The notes below the pieces were generated by a model. The model worked only from the letters and a program-made list of their open reading frames with translations. It did not search any database and was not told the origin of the DNA. Position numbers and translations under genes: made by a program. A stretch of DNA of 64,000 nucleotides from Icerya purchasi (taxonomy: Eukaryota > Arthropoda > Insecta > Hemiptera > Monophlebidae). Of the stretch, positions 44,055 through 54,905 are shown piece by piece; position 1 is the stretch's first letter; every line of letters begins with the position of its first letter. The stretch covers positions 178,589,863-178,653,862 of the forward strand of contig CM077116.1 in the NCBI GenBank assembly GCA_039619475.1, read 5' to 3'.

Positions 44055-45119
44055 GGAGGTGTGTGTTTAGATGTAGGCGCCGAAAGAGGGATTGTTTTTG
44101 TTTTTTGGTCTTTTAAATGATGACATTTGAGAAATGACCAGCTGACGTGAAACATTTTACATTTTTTTATTTTATTTATTTGTTTATTTTTCTTTCCCGC
44201 ATTTTCAGGCTATTTGTTTTTATATAATTGTTTTTTTGTTAGTGTATTTTATTTTTAGCATTTTTTAGCATTTTTTAAAATAAATATATTATGGCGTAAC
44301 ATATCGAGGGCGTTTTTTGAAAAACAAGTGCGGGCCACTTTCTGAATTTACTTTCGATGTAATTTATATGACTATTGCGAAGCAACGGCAAAGTTATCTT
44401 TTGCTTCCGAATGGATTTTAGATTTTTTACAAAATTACACAGTGAACAATAATCTACTGTATTTTTAATGCGTTGAACAATAAAGTTGGCTGCAGAATTA
44501 GCTAGAATTTTCAGAGGAAAATTTGCGGTAGCTCGATATTAAATTTATCCTATACGCATTAGTTAAAAATTTAAAAGCCTACCTAGGAGATATCGGCTCA
44601 TCGTACGCGAATCATCAGTTTTTGCTTGCAGAGCATCCATCACCGTCTGATCCAAAACTTTTCAAAGAGCCAGATCACTAAAATCGTCCTTCAGTTGGAG
44701 CTTCGTCTGGATAAAAGACGGGGAAATTTTTGTCAGACGTGATGTACTTGTACCTATACCTATCATTAGGATCACTTTTTGGGGGTAAATAGAAAGTTTA
44801 AAATCTGAAAAAATTTGATAACCATCTAGTCGGAAATTTTAAATTTTATTGTTATGCGCTAATCGGTTTACGTGCGTATTTGTTTGTGTGTGCGTGTTTT
44901 TGCGAGGGAGCGCATATGGGTTAGCATGCATGCGAGTGTGTGTAAGTAGGTATGAGTTCATGCATGTGCAAGTGCTGCAGTTGGGCATTTATTTTTACTT
45001 CTATTTTTTTGTTTCTTTTATATTCGATACAAGTGTTGGCACATTCTTGTCTCTCTTTTCTGCTTGCTTTTTTTTCTGTATATTAACATTGCTAACATTT
45101 TATACATATATATGTACGT

Positions 45120-45120
<1 letters not shown>
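41606..45120. other. Long AT-rich stretch, no gene recognised
   Basis: Frames are at most about 90 codons and resemble nothing known. A T28 run lies near 44027-44054. A tRNA-like GCGCAGCGCGAC with GGCTTCGATTTC occurs near 43394-43445 but cannot be folded convincingly. Confidence 0.4.

Positions 45121-45121
<1 letters not shown>

Positions 45122-45162
<41 letters not shown>
45122..45162. repeat. (AT)n microsatellite
   Basis: AT dinucleotide run of about 41 bases. Confidence 0.95.
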
Positions 45163-45165
<3 letters not shown>

Positions 45166-45224
45166 ATATGTTCGGAACATACTTTATTCAATAATACATG
45201 GTAATATGCGTAATATTTATGAGA

Positions 45225-45440
45225 ATGTCAGATTGTATAGTTATGTCTTGGCTGGATAATGTAAAAAGCCGCATCGGCATCAACAATATAAGGGAACTAA
45301 CGGACGTAGCGCCTAACAGGAAATTATTAAACACATTGGTCTCGATAAGGCAAAGGAAGAAGAAGGAAATCGGTTATAACAACATTGAAGAGAGTGTGAA
45401 TAACCTAGTAGTGATAACCGATTCGTTGTTATATTTGATA
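45225..45440 (+). pseudogene. Possible C-terminal fragment of an RTE-like LINE
   Basis: A frame reads SWLDNVKSRIGINNIRELTD, then VAPNRKLLNTLVS. The W-x-D-N-x-K, G, and A-x-N/D-R order is that of the C-terminus of many RTE-like ORF2 proteins. The match is short and no RT remains. Confidence 0.4.
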
Positions 45441-45973
45441 TAAAATAACATTTTATAATTTTATGTTCGAGAGATTTACTATTACTGAAAAGTTACTCCT
45501 TTATAAAATTTTAATGAAATATTTTACGGAATAACTTTTTATTAATTTTAAGCAAATCATTATTTATTTATATTCATAGATGAACTAATTTTTTAAGGAA
45601 AAAAACTTAAAATTTTTCCGTTACGCACGAATTATGTTAAAAAAAAATAAAGTACAAATAAATATGAAACAAAAATGAAAAAAAGTAAAATATCACTACA
45701 TAAAAATGTTAGTAGTACAGCTTTTACTTATTTTTGAAGAAATTTGTAATTTTTAGTTTTTAATTATAATCAGATAGGTGATATGGGGGAGAAGTGGGAT
45801 GAATCGGACACCTTTTTAGTTTTGAGCGATTTTCTCTGTAATGGTAAATCGTATAAACTTTCTTTTTGCACCATTGTATAGAGTGTGAACAATGCGCTAC
45901 ATTTTGGCTGCAAAACTTTTACCTTTCGGATAAGCACAACTGGGTGAGCTTAATTTTAAACTTCATCCATTTT

Positions 45974-46034
45974 GTCCGAAGTATCCCTTAACCTGGGGGA
46001 TACTTCGAACAGGCATAACGGATACTTCGGACAT
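45974..46034. repeat. Subterminal repeats GATACTTCGGAC in the pogo element
   Basis: GTCCGAAGTATCC (reverse), GGATACTTCGAAC and GGATACTTCGGAC follow within 60 bases, the first two forming a stem-loop. Such subterminal repeats often bind transposase. Confidence 0.6.
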
Positions 46035-46206
46035 ATGTTTTTTTTTTCATTTAAAATATATTTTTCTTCAAGAATCTGCGCAATAAATGCTTATACAAAT
46101 CTTATAAGATAAAAAGTCAACATGTTGTACGGAAAAAAAAAAAAAAAAAACTACTTGTAAAATCATATTTTATTTACATTTCGAACAAAAAAAAAACGAT
46201 GAAAAA

Positions 46207-47427
46207 TTATAAATGAGTCGCGTGGATTTTAAACTTAAACATATCTCTCAAGTATTTTTTGGGGGCACTAATTTTTTTTGCAATTTGATCGTAAGAAAAT
46301 GCATACTTGTCACGAATATTGGGATACTGAAAGATGTATCCAGTGTGTTTTTTAGTGAATGCTGAATGAAGAAAGTTCCCAATAAATTTACCTTGAAGAA
46401 TTTGGGCAATGTAGCGGAGAGATTTCTTCTTTTGTTTCATTTGAAAGTTCACCACAACCCAGTCACAAATTTGAACGTCGCTAAAATCTTCAGTGAAGCT
46501 TCGGTTTGATATATCTGAATTCTGTTTAGGTTGGGATTGAAAATTGAGGTTTCTCTTTGTTTTTGGTTTATTTTTTGGTTTCGAATCAATTTCGGCTTGT
46601 GCACTTTCTGCAGCTTTTTGAGCGCATTTTGCAGCTTTTTCCATTTCTGGAGTTGAAGTTAATTCTGCACTTTTTCCTGGTTTCCGGCGAATTTCCTTAT
46701 TCCTGTTGTGAAATATCGGACAGGTCGTTTTGTTTTCAAGAAGGACTGGGGAGAAGTTTTATTCGACGATCCGCTCGAGCTTGAATTTAAAGTTTCTGTT
46801 TTGGCCTCATTCTCCGGAGATGACTTCAAAGTTTCTAGTTCAGTTGCATTCTCTGGAGATGAATTCAAAGTTGCCGTTTGGGCCTCATTCTCTGGAAGTG
46901 GAATCGCCGGTGACTCTGGTACTGTGACTTTTTCCATCACATCAGTCGCATTTTTGTTCTTGTTGTTCAGAGATCTTTTTATTTGTTTCAAAAGACATAA
47001 ACGGTTTACTGGCCATAAACCAGTACATTTGAATGAATTTTCGATTTTTACTGGAACAAAAACAACTTCGAACGGTGATTTTGGGATTTTTGGAATAACA
47101 TCAAGAGTAATTACAGCTGCTTTGTTGGTGGTTGCCAAGTAATCTCATTGCCTTCTTGAATGGTCCGTACACTCCTACATCCAACGGTTGGATCTTATGA
47201 GTTAGATGTGGCGGAAAAGTAAAAAGAACAGTATTGTTTTCTTGTGCAAAACGAATAGCCTCGTATGACGTATGGAAACAATGGTTATCCATAAGTAACA
47301 TCGTTCGATTATTTGGCCTAGAATTAGAATACCTTTGAAAGTGTTTCAAAATGTGCAAAAACGATTTTTTAGTCATCCAACTGGACGGACTAGACAAACC
47401 AAGGCTTCCTGTTGGTGCTCCAATCAT
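46207..47427 (-). pseudogene. pogo/Tigger transposase, catalytic core end and C-terminus, frameshifted
   Basis: Frame one (47101-47427) reads SSPSSWMTKKSFLHILKHFQ, then LLMDNHCFHTS (second catalytic Asp), PPHLTHKIQPLD and GVYGPFKKAM (third acidic position and the PLDVGVxGPFK signature). A shift near 47135 leads into frame two (46659-47138): TTNKAAVITLDVIPK, then FKCTGLWPVNR. This is followed by an acidic region with repeats SSPENxxxxETL. Frame three (46207-46644) reads CDWVVVNFQMKQKKKSLRYI, then GYIFQYPNIRDKYAF, a conserved C-terminus of this group. The first catalytic Asp and the helix-turn-helix are missing. Confidence 0.85.
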
Positions 47428-47865
47428 GTTGGGGAAAAGGGGAAAAGGTGTATCTTTAAATGCACATCGCGAACTATAGGGTTAATCAGTCTGTTCGATT
47501 CATCCCTCATTTTTTCAAAAATTTGGTCTATTTCAGAAACCCCTTGAAAGAACGGCTCCAAATTGTGACAGGTTGTTAATAATACTTCAATAAAAATAAC
47601 TTACCTGATATATCTTCAAAATTTGCACGCAATGTACCAAATTATTTCAAAAAACTGAAATCAAAATTTTTTCAAAAATCAACAAATTTTTTTTTTTGGC
47701 ATTATCTCGAATATACGAAAACGGATATCGCAGTCGATGAAATGATTGGTAGATATCATCAATAGCTTGCCTTCGTACTAAATGTTAACCTTCCAATGCC
47801 TCATACAGTCGAGAAACAACGAGTGTTCGATTCATCCCCCTGCCCGATTCATCCCACTTCTCCCC

Positions 47866-50519
47866 TAGTATTTTTCTTATATTTTTTTTAATGTCATGTA
47901 TTATAGGTTTCCATCAATGTCGTTAAGTTTATAAATAAGCATTTAATATATCTCGCTAACCACAAATCGTGTATATACGAGTATATATCCATATTATAAT
48001 GGGCGCACGTTACATTGTCATTATTAATTTGCCGCAGAACTGATTTTGTAATATTATTGAATTTAGCAGTGTATGATTGAGTGTGTAATATTGGAAATGA
48101 TTATGATTTTTAATTGTTTTGAATATATATATATATATTACGATAATTATATGTAATGATAACGTCGAATCGAGTAGAGGGTAACTTTTGTTACGTACGG
48201 TACTTTGCGTTTTGTCCTTTACCTGTTGACTGTACTGTCCAATCGTTTATTTTATGTTACGTGGATTCAGAATATATATATTTACATACTATATTATATA
48301 AACCGTAAGGTAGCTTCTCTCAATTTGCCGCTACCACATGCAACACAGCATGCTCGAAACAATTAGGAACAATTATAATGCCCAGTAAGCGCTATACAAC
48401 GTCATCATAAACTCACTCGCATTGTTGTCATGCTAAATAATATTACAAAATAAGCTTTAAAGAACAGTGTAAGATAAGTCTGAAGCCGTTACCGAGAATT
48501 TAGTTATACTATAATACATACATTTAATTTTTGTTCATATTATAAGATATAAGATATATTCATGTATATTTGCAGCGGAATTAAGTGAATAGTGTCAATT
48601 TTTTGCCATTTTCCTGAAAATTAAAAAAATTTTAAATTAATCTTTCTAATTTTATTAATTAATACCCTGTATTTTTGCTCCGTTTTATTTTCCATGTTGA
48701 ACTTAAGTAATTAATATTTAGAATCCATTTTTAGCCTCTTCTTCCTCATTGCCGTTCTTCTGATTAGTTTGTTTTTAGCCATTTTCATGTTTCTTTCTAT
48801 ACACTTTAGTTATTTTCATGAGCTCAGTTTATTTAAAATTTTTCTGTTTTTCCCTTCTATGGTTTTCTTCCGTATTTTGCATCGCATTGTTTTCAATTAT
48901 GATTTTTTTTCCCTTTTGGAATCTGTTTACCTGTTTTCGTATGTAAAATTCTTTCCTTTCAGAACGGGTACATATAATATTTATTAATCAGGTCATCTAG
49001 ATCGTGAGAAACCATTTTGTTTTTGAACAGATCCATTAGTCTTCTTAGTTATTAAGTTCAAATACAGTCGTTTTAGGGTAATTTTAATGCCTCCAGCGAG
49101 GTGATCGTCTCTTGGTTTCTTTCCCCTGGATCCGGGCCGGAATATAAATAAAACCGAAGTTATTATTACTTCGTATTGAATTATTTAACAAAAATGGACA
49201 GAAATTGTTTACATTAATTGCTTTTAATCTTAATTCAACTTTAATTATAAAATAACACATTAATCCGTTGTTGAATTAACTTATTTTTGTTTTACGCACT
49301 TACTTATACGGTATGGTAAAGTTCAGTTTAGTTAATATTTTAGTTAATGAGGAGAGACGTTCGTGTAACATGCAGTGTTTATTTTTTAAGAATGATTCGA
49401 TATGTTTATTTACATAGCTGTTTTGGGTATAGGAGTGAGTATGCGAAGCTTTAAGTGTACATGTGCGTTATGTATTTGCATGGACATACTTGTGTAAGTT
49501 CGGGAACTCTATTACACTGTATACATGTAATATGCGCGTGCATTACCTACTATTGTATATATTTAAATATAAGTGCGTCTGCTTCGGAAATTTCATAGAA
49601 ATAGTAAATTTGAATTATAACCGGACGATTATTAGTTATTTAAGTGTTGCGAATTCTACTAGTTATTTATGTTTTATAAACCGTGTCGATAGTTTATTTC
49701 GACTGTATATCGCAAAGAAGAAATAATAAAATTTAGCATTCGATTTGATTTGTTCATTATTATTATTATTACCGCTATATTTATGTTTTGTACTGCGCGG
49801 TTTTTTTGTATCGAATTACAAAATATTTTACTGCTTAAATTTTTATTGTGCAATAAAAAGAACTCATTTCAGTTTGGTCTTTTGGAAGGGGTAAACGATA
49901 TAGCGAAAAGTTAAACCGTTTTATACGGCCCACATTTTCAATTTTCATTTAACTTTTCACCCCCGATGAATCTGAAAGTTTTTTATTCGACTTAAATTTT
50001 CGTCCTACTAAGTAAAAACAATTTAAAACTAATGTAAATTTAATTTTTTATCGCTCAAATTCAAAAAGAAATAAATATATAAATAAATAACCAACAAAAG
50101 ATAAAAAATCAACTTTTCCATATTAAATAACTCTGGAAAGTTTAAAAATTAAAACGCTCGCTGATCGCTTTGGAAAAACGTTTTAAATAACTATTAAATG
50201 TATTAAAGTATTCTTAAAAATAAAATACCTGCGTTGCAAGTGTTGTCTTCGTTTATCGTATGATATTTTTAAAATTTAATAGCTCGTTTCGTATGAATTA
50301 ACTGGCCAGCATTTAGTAGGGACCTTTTTTGTTATTTAAACTGTTATTTCGGATTAGGGTAATTATAATTTAAAAGGTTTTTTTATACTCTCTATTTTTT
50401 GTAAAATTTTAAAGATGAAACAATATTTAAATTTTCTTAAAACGAAATGTAACACAGTTCTAATTATAATAAATTAGCTTTTGTTATTGGTATTTATTTT
50501 TATTGTCGGTTTCAAAAAG
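47866..50519. other. AT-rich, no gene recognised
   Basis: Short frames only. The pogo element inserted on the left. No other repeat recognised. Confidence 0.4.
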
Positions 50520-51185
50520 GAAGATATTATAAGTTTCTTCGCGTACGTTATATAACTTGCACTCATGTGGACTGATTTTAATAAATCTTTGTTCATTTGA
50601 AAGTGTATTGGTCAGATATCATTAAAGATGAAAATCAGTTGTTATCATTAAACGACGTGATAAAATGCACAGTCCCTTTAGACAAGTTTTTAGTAATATA
50701 AAAAACGCGATAGGCACAAAATAGCATCAATTTACCACGGAAACGGTATTCGAATAAAGAAAAGGAATTTGAAAGCGCTATGATGCTATTTACGAGCTCA
50801 TTATTGACCGAAGTATCACATTACTGCGTACAACTTTTAATCATGCCGAATGATTGGATGATTTTCTTTGTTAATTAGAAGTTGTACCGGTCAGCGAATG
50901 AGTATATTGGTAAGTAACGGTGAATAAAGATACTTAATAGTCGCAAACAACGCGATAAAAAACAGATGAGTCTATTTAAAGATATACTTTCTTCGCTTAA
51001 CCAGACGAAAAAAAATGATCATTAGAATATAGGAAAAATATGGACTCCGACAATTTTAAAATTAAACAGGCGACGAACGGGAGTGGTTCAACGTTAATTT
51101 TTTATAAAAACGTAAATTTTAATAAAGACAATGAATTTTTTGAAATTCACAAAGTGCCATGTACAAGTTAATCACTGACGGAAAT
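50520..51185 (+). repeat. Second locus of the diverged repeat array
   Basis: Contains TTGTTCATTTGAAAGTGTAT then GGTCAG (50589) and AGAAGTTGTACCGGTCAG (50877), ATTTACGAGCTCATTATTGACCG (50785), ATGTACAAGTTAATCACTGACGG (51158) and GATATACTTTCTTCGCTTAA. These are the same ordered blocks as 26.9-28.4 kb, with about two units present. Confidence 0.6.
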
Positions 51186-51346
51186 TAATTACTCACGAAC
51201 CAATAGCCCCAGCGTTTTATAATATTTGTTGAAGGATTTCGTATTGATCTCATCAAAATCTCGATAGTTATCTCTTCAACAGGGGCTTCACTATTTCTAA
51301 ATACTGTTAAACTCGATAAACAGAAAATTATTTTGCTTTGACTGGC

Positions 51347-51470
51347 TAGCCAACTACCATGACGTAGTTGGTTAGACAGCGGTATTTTGTTTAGTAGGAC
51401 CTGGTTCGGACCCCGCTGTCGCACATTGAAACTTCCAAAAATTTCATCGTGCGTTAGATTAATGTTCATA
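51347..51470 (+). mobile_element. tRNA-derived SINE head
   Basis: TGACGTAGTTGGTTAGACAG (A-box-like, from 51358) and GGTTCGGACCCC (B-box-like, 51403-51414) lie about 45 bases apart, as in a tRNA-derived pol III promoter. An 8-bp stem CCAACTAC/GTAGTTGG overlaps the A box. The sequence is cut by a mariner at 51471. It cannot be a functional tRNA because acceptor and anticodon stems are not formed. Confidence 0.55.
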
Positions 51471-52403
51471 CTAGGGCTGTTCAATAAAGACTTGGACTAC
51501 TTCTGTAGCCAGCTGGTAACACTGCAATCGAGCCGGAAATGGCACAGCTGGAAAGGGGCGGTTCAGTACGAAGCTACTGGTTTTTTACGGGAGCAGTTTG
51601 GATGAATAGTTCGCGAGTTATGTTTGTTTAAAAAAGTGCACGTGAAAATCGACTGTACAGTAAACATGGACGAAAATTTGAGAGCGCAGAGGTATGTCAT
51701 TCAATTTTGTTTTATGCTTCAAAAAATCGCGAATGTTAGTACTGCCGATGAAACCTGGGTATACATGCATGACCCTGAAACTAAGCAGCAGTCAACCAAA
51801 TGGGCCGAAAAAGTAGGCCCGCCACCGAAAAAAGCGACAGCAACCAAGTCCGCAACCGAAGTGATGCTGATCACTTTCTTTGATAAAGACGGATTAATCT
51901 ACACCAATGTGGTTGCACAAGGTCAGATGGTGAATGTGGCGTATTACCTTGAGGTATTGAAAAAATTAATCCGGCCTCACATTCAAAGAAAGCGACCTCA
52001 TATGACTAATGGAAGATGGAAGCTGCACCATGACAACGCTCGGGCTCATGTTTCAAACGTAGTCGCTCAGTTTTTGCGAGACTACGGCATCCAAGCTATA
52101 CCCCAACCCCCGTATTTACTGGATCTCGCTCCATGCGACTTCTACCTATTCCCCACGGCCAAAAAGGAGTTGAAAGGACGTCGATTTAATTCTAGAGAGG
52201 ACACAGTAGGAGCTGTATAGGAGATTTTCAAGAGGATGTCAGAAGAGGGGATCAAGCACGTTTCCGAAAATTGGAAAAAAAGGTGGGCCAAGTGCATACG
52301 ATTGAGAGGGGAGAATATTGAAAGCGAAATCGATCCGGAGTTGTAAATTTTAATTAATAAAGATTTTATAAATACAGTCCGAGTCTTTATTGAACACCCC
52401 TTG
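51471..52403 (+). mobile_element. mariner transposon, internally deleted, 933 bp
   Basis: Inverted ends CTAGGGCTGTTCAATAAAGA and, reversed, CAAGGGGTGTTCAATAAAGA. TA duplicates flank at 51469-51470 and 52404-52405. The element is shorter than the usual 1.3 kb because the 5' half of the gene is missing. It sits inside a SINE-like sequence whose A-rich tail continues at 52406. Confidence 0.93.
51624..52346 (+). pseudogene. mariner transposase, DD34D catalytic domain, N-terminally deleted, one stop
   Basis: The catalytic domain reads TADETWVYMHDPETKQQS (first Asp), then MLITFFDKDGLIYTNVV and QGQMVNVAYYLEVLKKL, LHHDNARAHVSN (second Asp) and PPYLLDLAPCDFYLFP. The Asp of CDFY is the third. I count 34 residues between the second and third Asp, the mariner DD34D spacing. 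A TAG at 52218-52220 interrupts the frame. After it the same frame continues with EIFKRMSEEGIKHVSENW and a normal C-terminus to TAA at 52344-52346. The N-terminal helix-turn-helix region is absent. The catalytic triad is intact but the protein cannot bind its ends. Confidence 0.92.
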
Positions 52404-52436
52404 TAGTTAGTGCGCCAAAAAAAAAAAAAAAGTGCT
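52404..52436 (+). mobile_element. 3' tail of the SINE-like element
   Basis: TAGTTAGTGCGCC followed by A15 continues the sequence interrupted by the mariner. The end GTTAGTGCGCC-A resembles the tails of LINE family 1 (GTTGGCGTACCC-A, CTGGCGCGCCC-A). Confidence 0.5.
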
Positions 52437-52730
52437 TTGGCTTATGGTGCAACTTGTTATTCCTTAATAAATAACAAATTCCTCAAATCTACCTGACAAT
52501 CGCTGCGAAATTGAAAAATATTTTACGGTGCATCCATATAATGAATCTTGTAAGTATATTTAGATATTCGAAATTTTAAATGAGCGTAATAATTAACGAT
52601 ATAAAAATAAATAAATAAAATATATTCTTGTCAGAATTTCAAGATTTACCCTAAAAATTAAATAAAAATTTACTAAAAAGTAAAAAATAATTATTCGATA
52701 AAAAAAAGGAAAATTTTGAATAATACGTAA

Positions 52731-52952
52731 TAAGGATATTATCATAATTCTTAAACAACATTAACTTTTTGAAGTTAGCACCAAATTCAAATTGCAATAA
52801 TAATTAAAAACCGCATTAAATGTTCTTGCTATTTCCAATACCTGGCTTATATAAAACAAGCGATTATGTTATTATGCTCGTTAAATTGTAATTTGAATTT
52901 GGTGTCGACTACAAAAAGGTAATGTTGTTTAAAAATTATCATAATATCCTTA
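52731..52952. mobile_element. MITE with about 60-bp inverted ends
   Basis: TAAGGATATTATCATAATTC, then TTAAACAACATTA, AGTTAGCACCAAATTCAAAT on the left is repeated in reverse on the right (ATTTGAATTTGGTGTCGACT, then ATAATATCCTTA). Length 222. A second, more decayed copy lies at 15594-15768. TSD not settled. No coding sequence. Confidence 0.82.
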
Positions 52953-53068
52953 AGTAATGTTACTGTGATATTATTTTTCGGCTAATACTAATTGTTTTTT
53001 ACTTTATAATGCATTTTCACTCAATTTTTAAAGTAAATCGTGAACATATGTATATAGATATATATATA

Positions 53069-53573
53069 GGGTGATTTTTTAAGAGTTAAGTTTTTCAGGT
53101 TGGCAGCACTGGTTGGTATTGACGTCCAAACGTCATATCTGTCAAAGTGAAAAGTTTTCAGAGTATACTCTGCCATTTCATCATGGAAAGACTTATAAAT
53201 GAGCAACGATTGTGATATGGTTGAAATTTATTATCAAAAACCAGTGCTCTGTGAAAAATGTGCATCGTCATAATCGACCTGGTGAATCAACAATCCGTGC
53301 TGTTATCACTAAATTTGGTGCGAAATTTGGTGATAACAGCACGAATTGTTGATTCACCAGGTCGATTATGACGAAAACGATGCACATTTTTCACAGAGCA
53401 CTGGTTTTCGATAATAAATTTCAACCATATCACAATCGTTGCTCATTTATAAGTCTTTCCATGATGAAATGGCAGAGTATACTCTGAAAACTTTTCACTT
53501 TGACAGATGACGTTTGGACGCCAATACCAACCAGTGCTGCCAACCTGAAAAACTTAACTCTTAAAAAATCACC
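53069..53573. mobile_element. Foldback element: inverted copies of a transposase 5' end
   Basis: Two arms of about 240 bases are almost perfect reverse complements, from GGTGATTTTTTAAGAG at the left to its reverse at 53558-53573, with a spacer of about 22 bases (CACTAAATTTGGTGCGAAATTTG area). Each arm encodes, in a frame directed to the centre, KNQCSVKNVHRHNRPGESTI and RAVITKFG. This resembles the helix-turn-helix (DUF4817-like) N-terminus of mariner/Tc1-like transposases (NxxSVxxxxRxxNRPxxxTIRxxxxKF). TA-rich flanks fit a TA target. Arm identity is so high that it is young or conserved by copying. Confidence 0.88.
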
Positions 53574-53579
53574 TTTTAT

Positions 53580-54135
53580 ATATTTTTTAATTACTTTATT
53601 TTTGTATAGCTAATTATGTTCATTTAAAATTTCGGATGTCTAGAAGTGTTTATAAGAGATTCATTATATAGGTAAACCACGGATAACTTCGAATTTTTCG
53701 GAGACCGACGGGTGTACTTGCGGGATTCGTTGATTTTTGATGAATGAATGGAGTCCAAGCAAAAGATGTTATGTACATCAAGTTTAGCTATATTTGGAGA
53801 AGTAACTGTAGAGGTTTTTATGATATCAATGCAAAGTCCATTAACAGTTATTGTCTCGTGACAGTTTAGCACGACAAATACTTACATGTTTTGAATAAAA
53901 CTTTTTAAGATAGAAAAGGTTGTTTATTAAATTGATAAATTACGGTGCTATTGCCGAAATAAAGTATGAGTGAAAGAGCGTAATAATTTTATTGACGGTA
54001 AAAGAGAATCTGATTTAACGGATTCATTACCGAAAATGCTTGGTTAGTTAAAAATACCGAAGGCGCAATATTTAAAGCTATAGATCACAATAGAACTGTA
54101 TTTTTTTAAACCTTTTTTCAATTTTTACTATTATT
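53580..54135. other. No gene recognised
   Basis: An 82-codon minus frame (53624-53872) has no recognisable relative. AT-rich otherwise. Confidence 0.4.
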
Positions 54136-54139
54136 AATT

Positions 54140-54905
54140 GAATGAGTCTATTACGATGATAAGGAAAGATAAGAACAAAATATCAGGGGCCATGTGAGAA
54201 ACGCTAACTTTTAATTATCTCCGATCGCTTCAGAATCTGAGTAGGTGATCTAAGTCCATGTAGTTGGGTCTATCAGAAAAAGAACAGCGATCGATGAAGG
54301 TGTGATTGGGTTCACAACTATTACAGTATTATATAGCAGAGGAGGCAATAGTGAGAGAACTAATAGAAGGCGATAATAAAGCGGAAGAAACACAGTTGGC
54401 CCAAGCGTAGATGAATTTTAAAGACAATATCAGAATAAAAGTAAATGAAACTCCGCACACCGCTTGAATCAGGAGGAAGATTAGATGGGATAAAAAAGGT
54501 AAAAAGAGCAATTATTGATAAAGCAAAAGTGTGATAAAACGTGAATTCCTTTTTGAAGTAATAGTGAGAATAAGAAGCTAACTGAGTTATCAATAATTTT
54601 ATTATCCGCAATGCCAATGTATGGAAACCTAACAATATTATCGGAGTGGAGAAAAGAAGAATTATGAATGGGAGATTTTATATGTATATAATAAATGATA
54701 AAGTTGTAAAGGTAAGGAGGATAATGAAGAAACAACGATTGACTGAAATGTAAATAATGGAACGTAAGATAGTCACCTGTTCAGTTAAAGTCAAGTTGAA
54801 AAAAAATTTAAAGGAGTTAATAATATCTGGGGAATGAAGTAAGTTCTAACATTATCAGGCCCCCTCGAACCGTAAGTAAAAATGATCGTGACCCTTATCG
54901 TGTAT
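54140..54905 (-). pseudogene. LINE family-1 copy, old, RNase H to zinc knuckle
   Basis: On the minus strand, from 54905 down, TIIFTYGSRGPDNV lines up with AIFTDGSKGPNEV of copy D (first catalytic Asp changed to Tyr). Later FPYIGIADNKIIDNS lines up with the PGHSGIEGNESADTLA block. Near 54300, CNSCEPNHTFIDRCSFSD lines up with the CDANHILFECTYIASE block. Frames shift repeatedly. The decay is far greater than in copies D, E and the 36 kb copy, so the family has been active over a long time. Confidence 0.65.

Larger units (their letters stand above)
45784..47865 (-). mobile_element. pogo/Tigger-type (DDE) transposon, about 2.1 kb, internally damaged
   Basis: Inverted ends GGGGGAGAAGTGGGATGAATC (left, 45785 on) and GGGGAGAAGTGGGATGAATC (right, reversed, ending about 47865). 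The flanking TA at 45782-45783 and 47866-47867 fits a TA TSD. A CGGACACC or CGGGCAGG block follows the terminal repeat. The interior encodes a pogo-type transposase on the minus strand lacking its N-terminal DNA-binding half. Confidence 0.88.

Noticed and set aside
53280..53345. Inverted repeat as a transcription terminator
   Set aside because: It is only the centre of the 505-bp foldback element.
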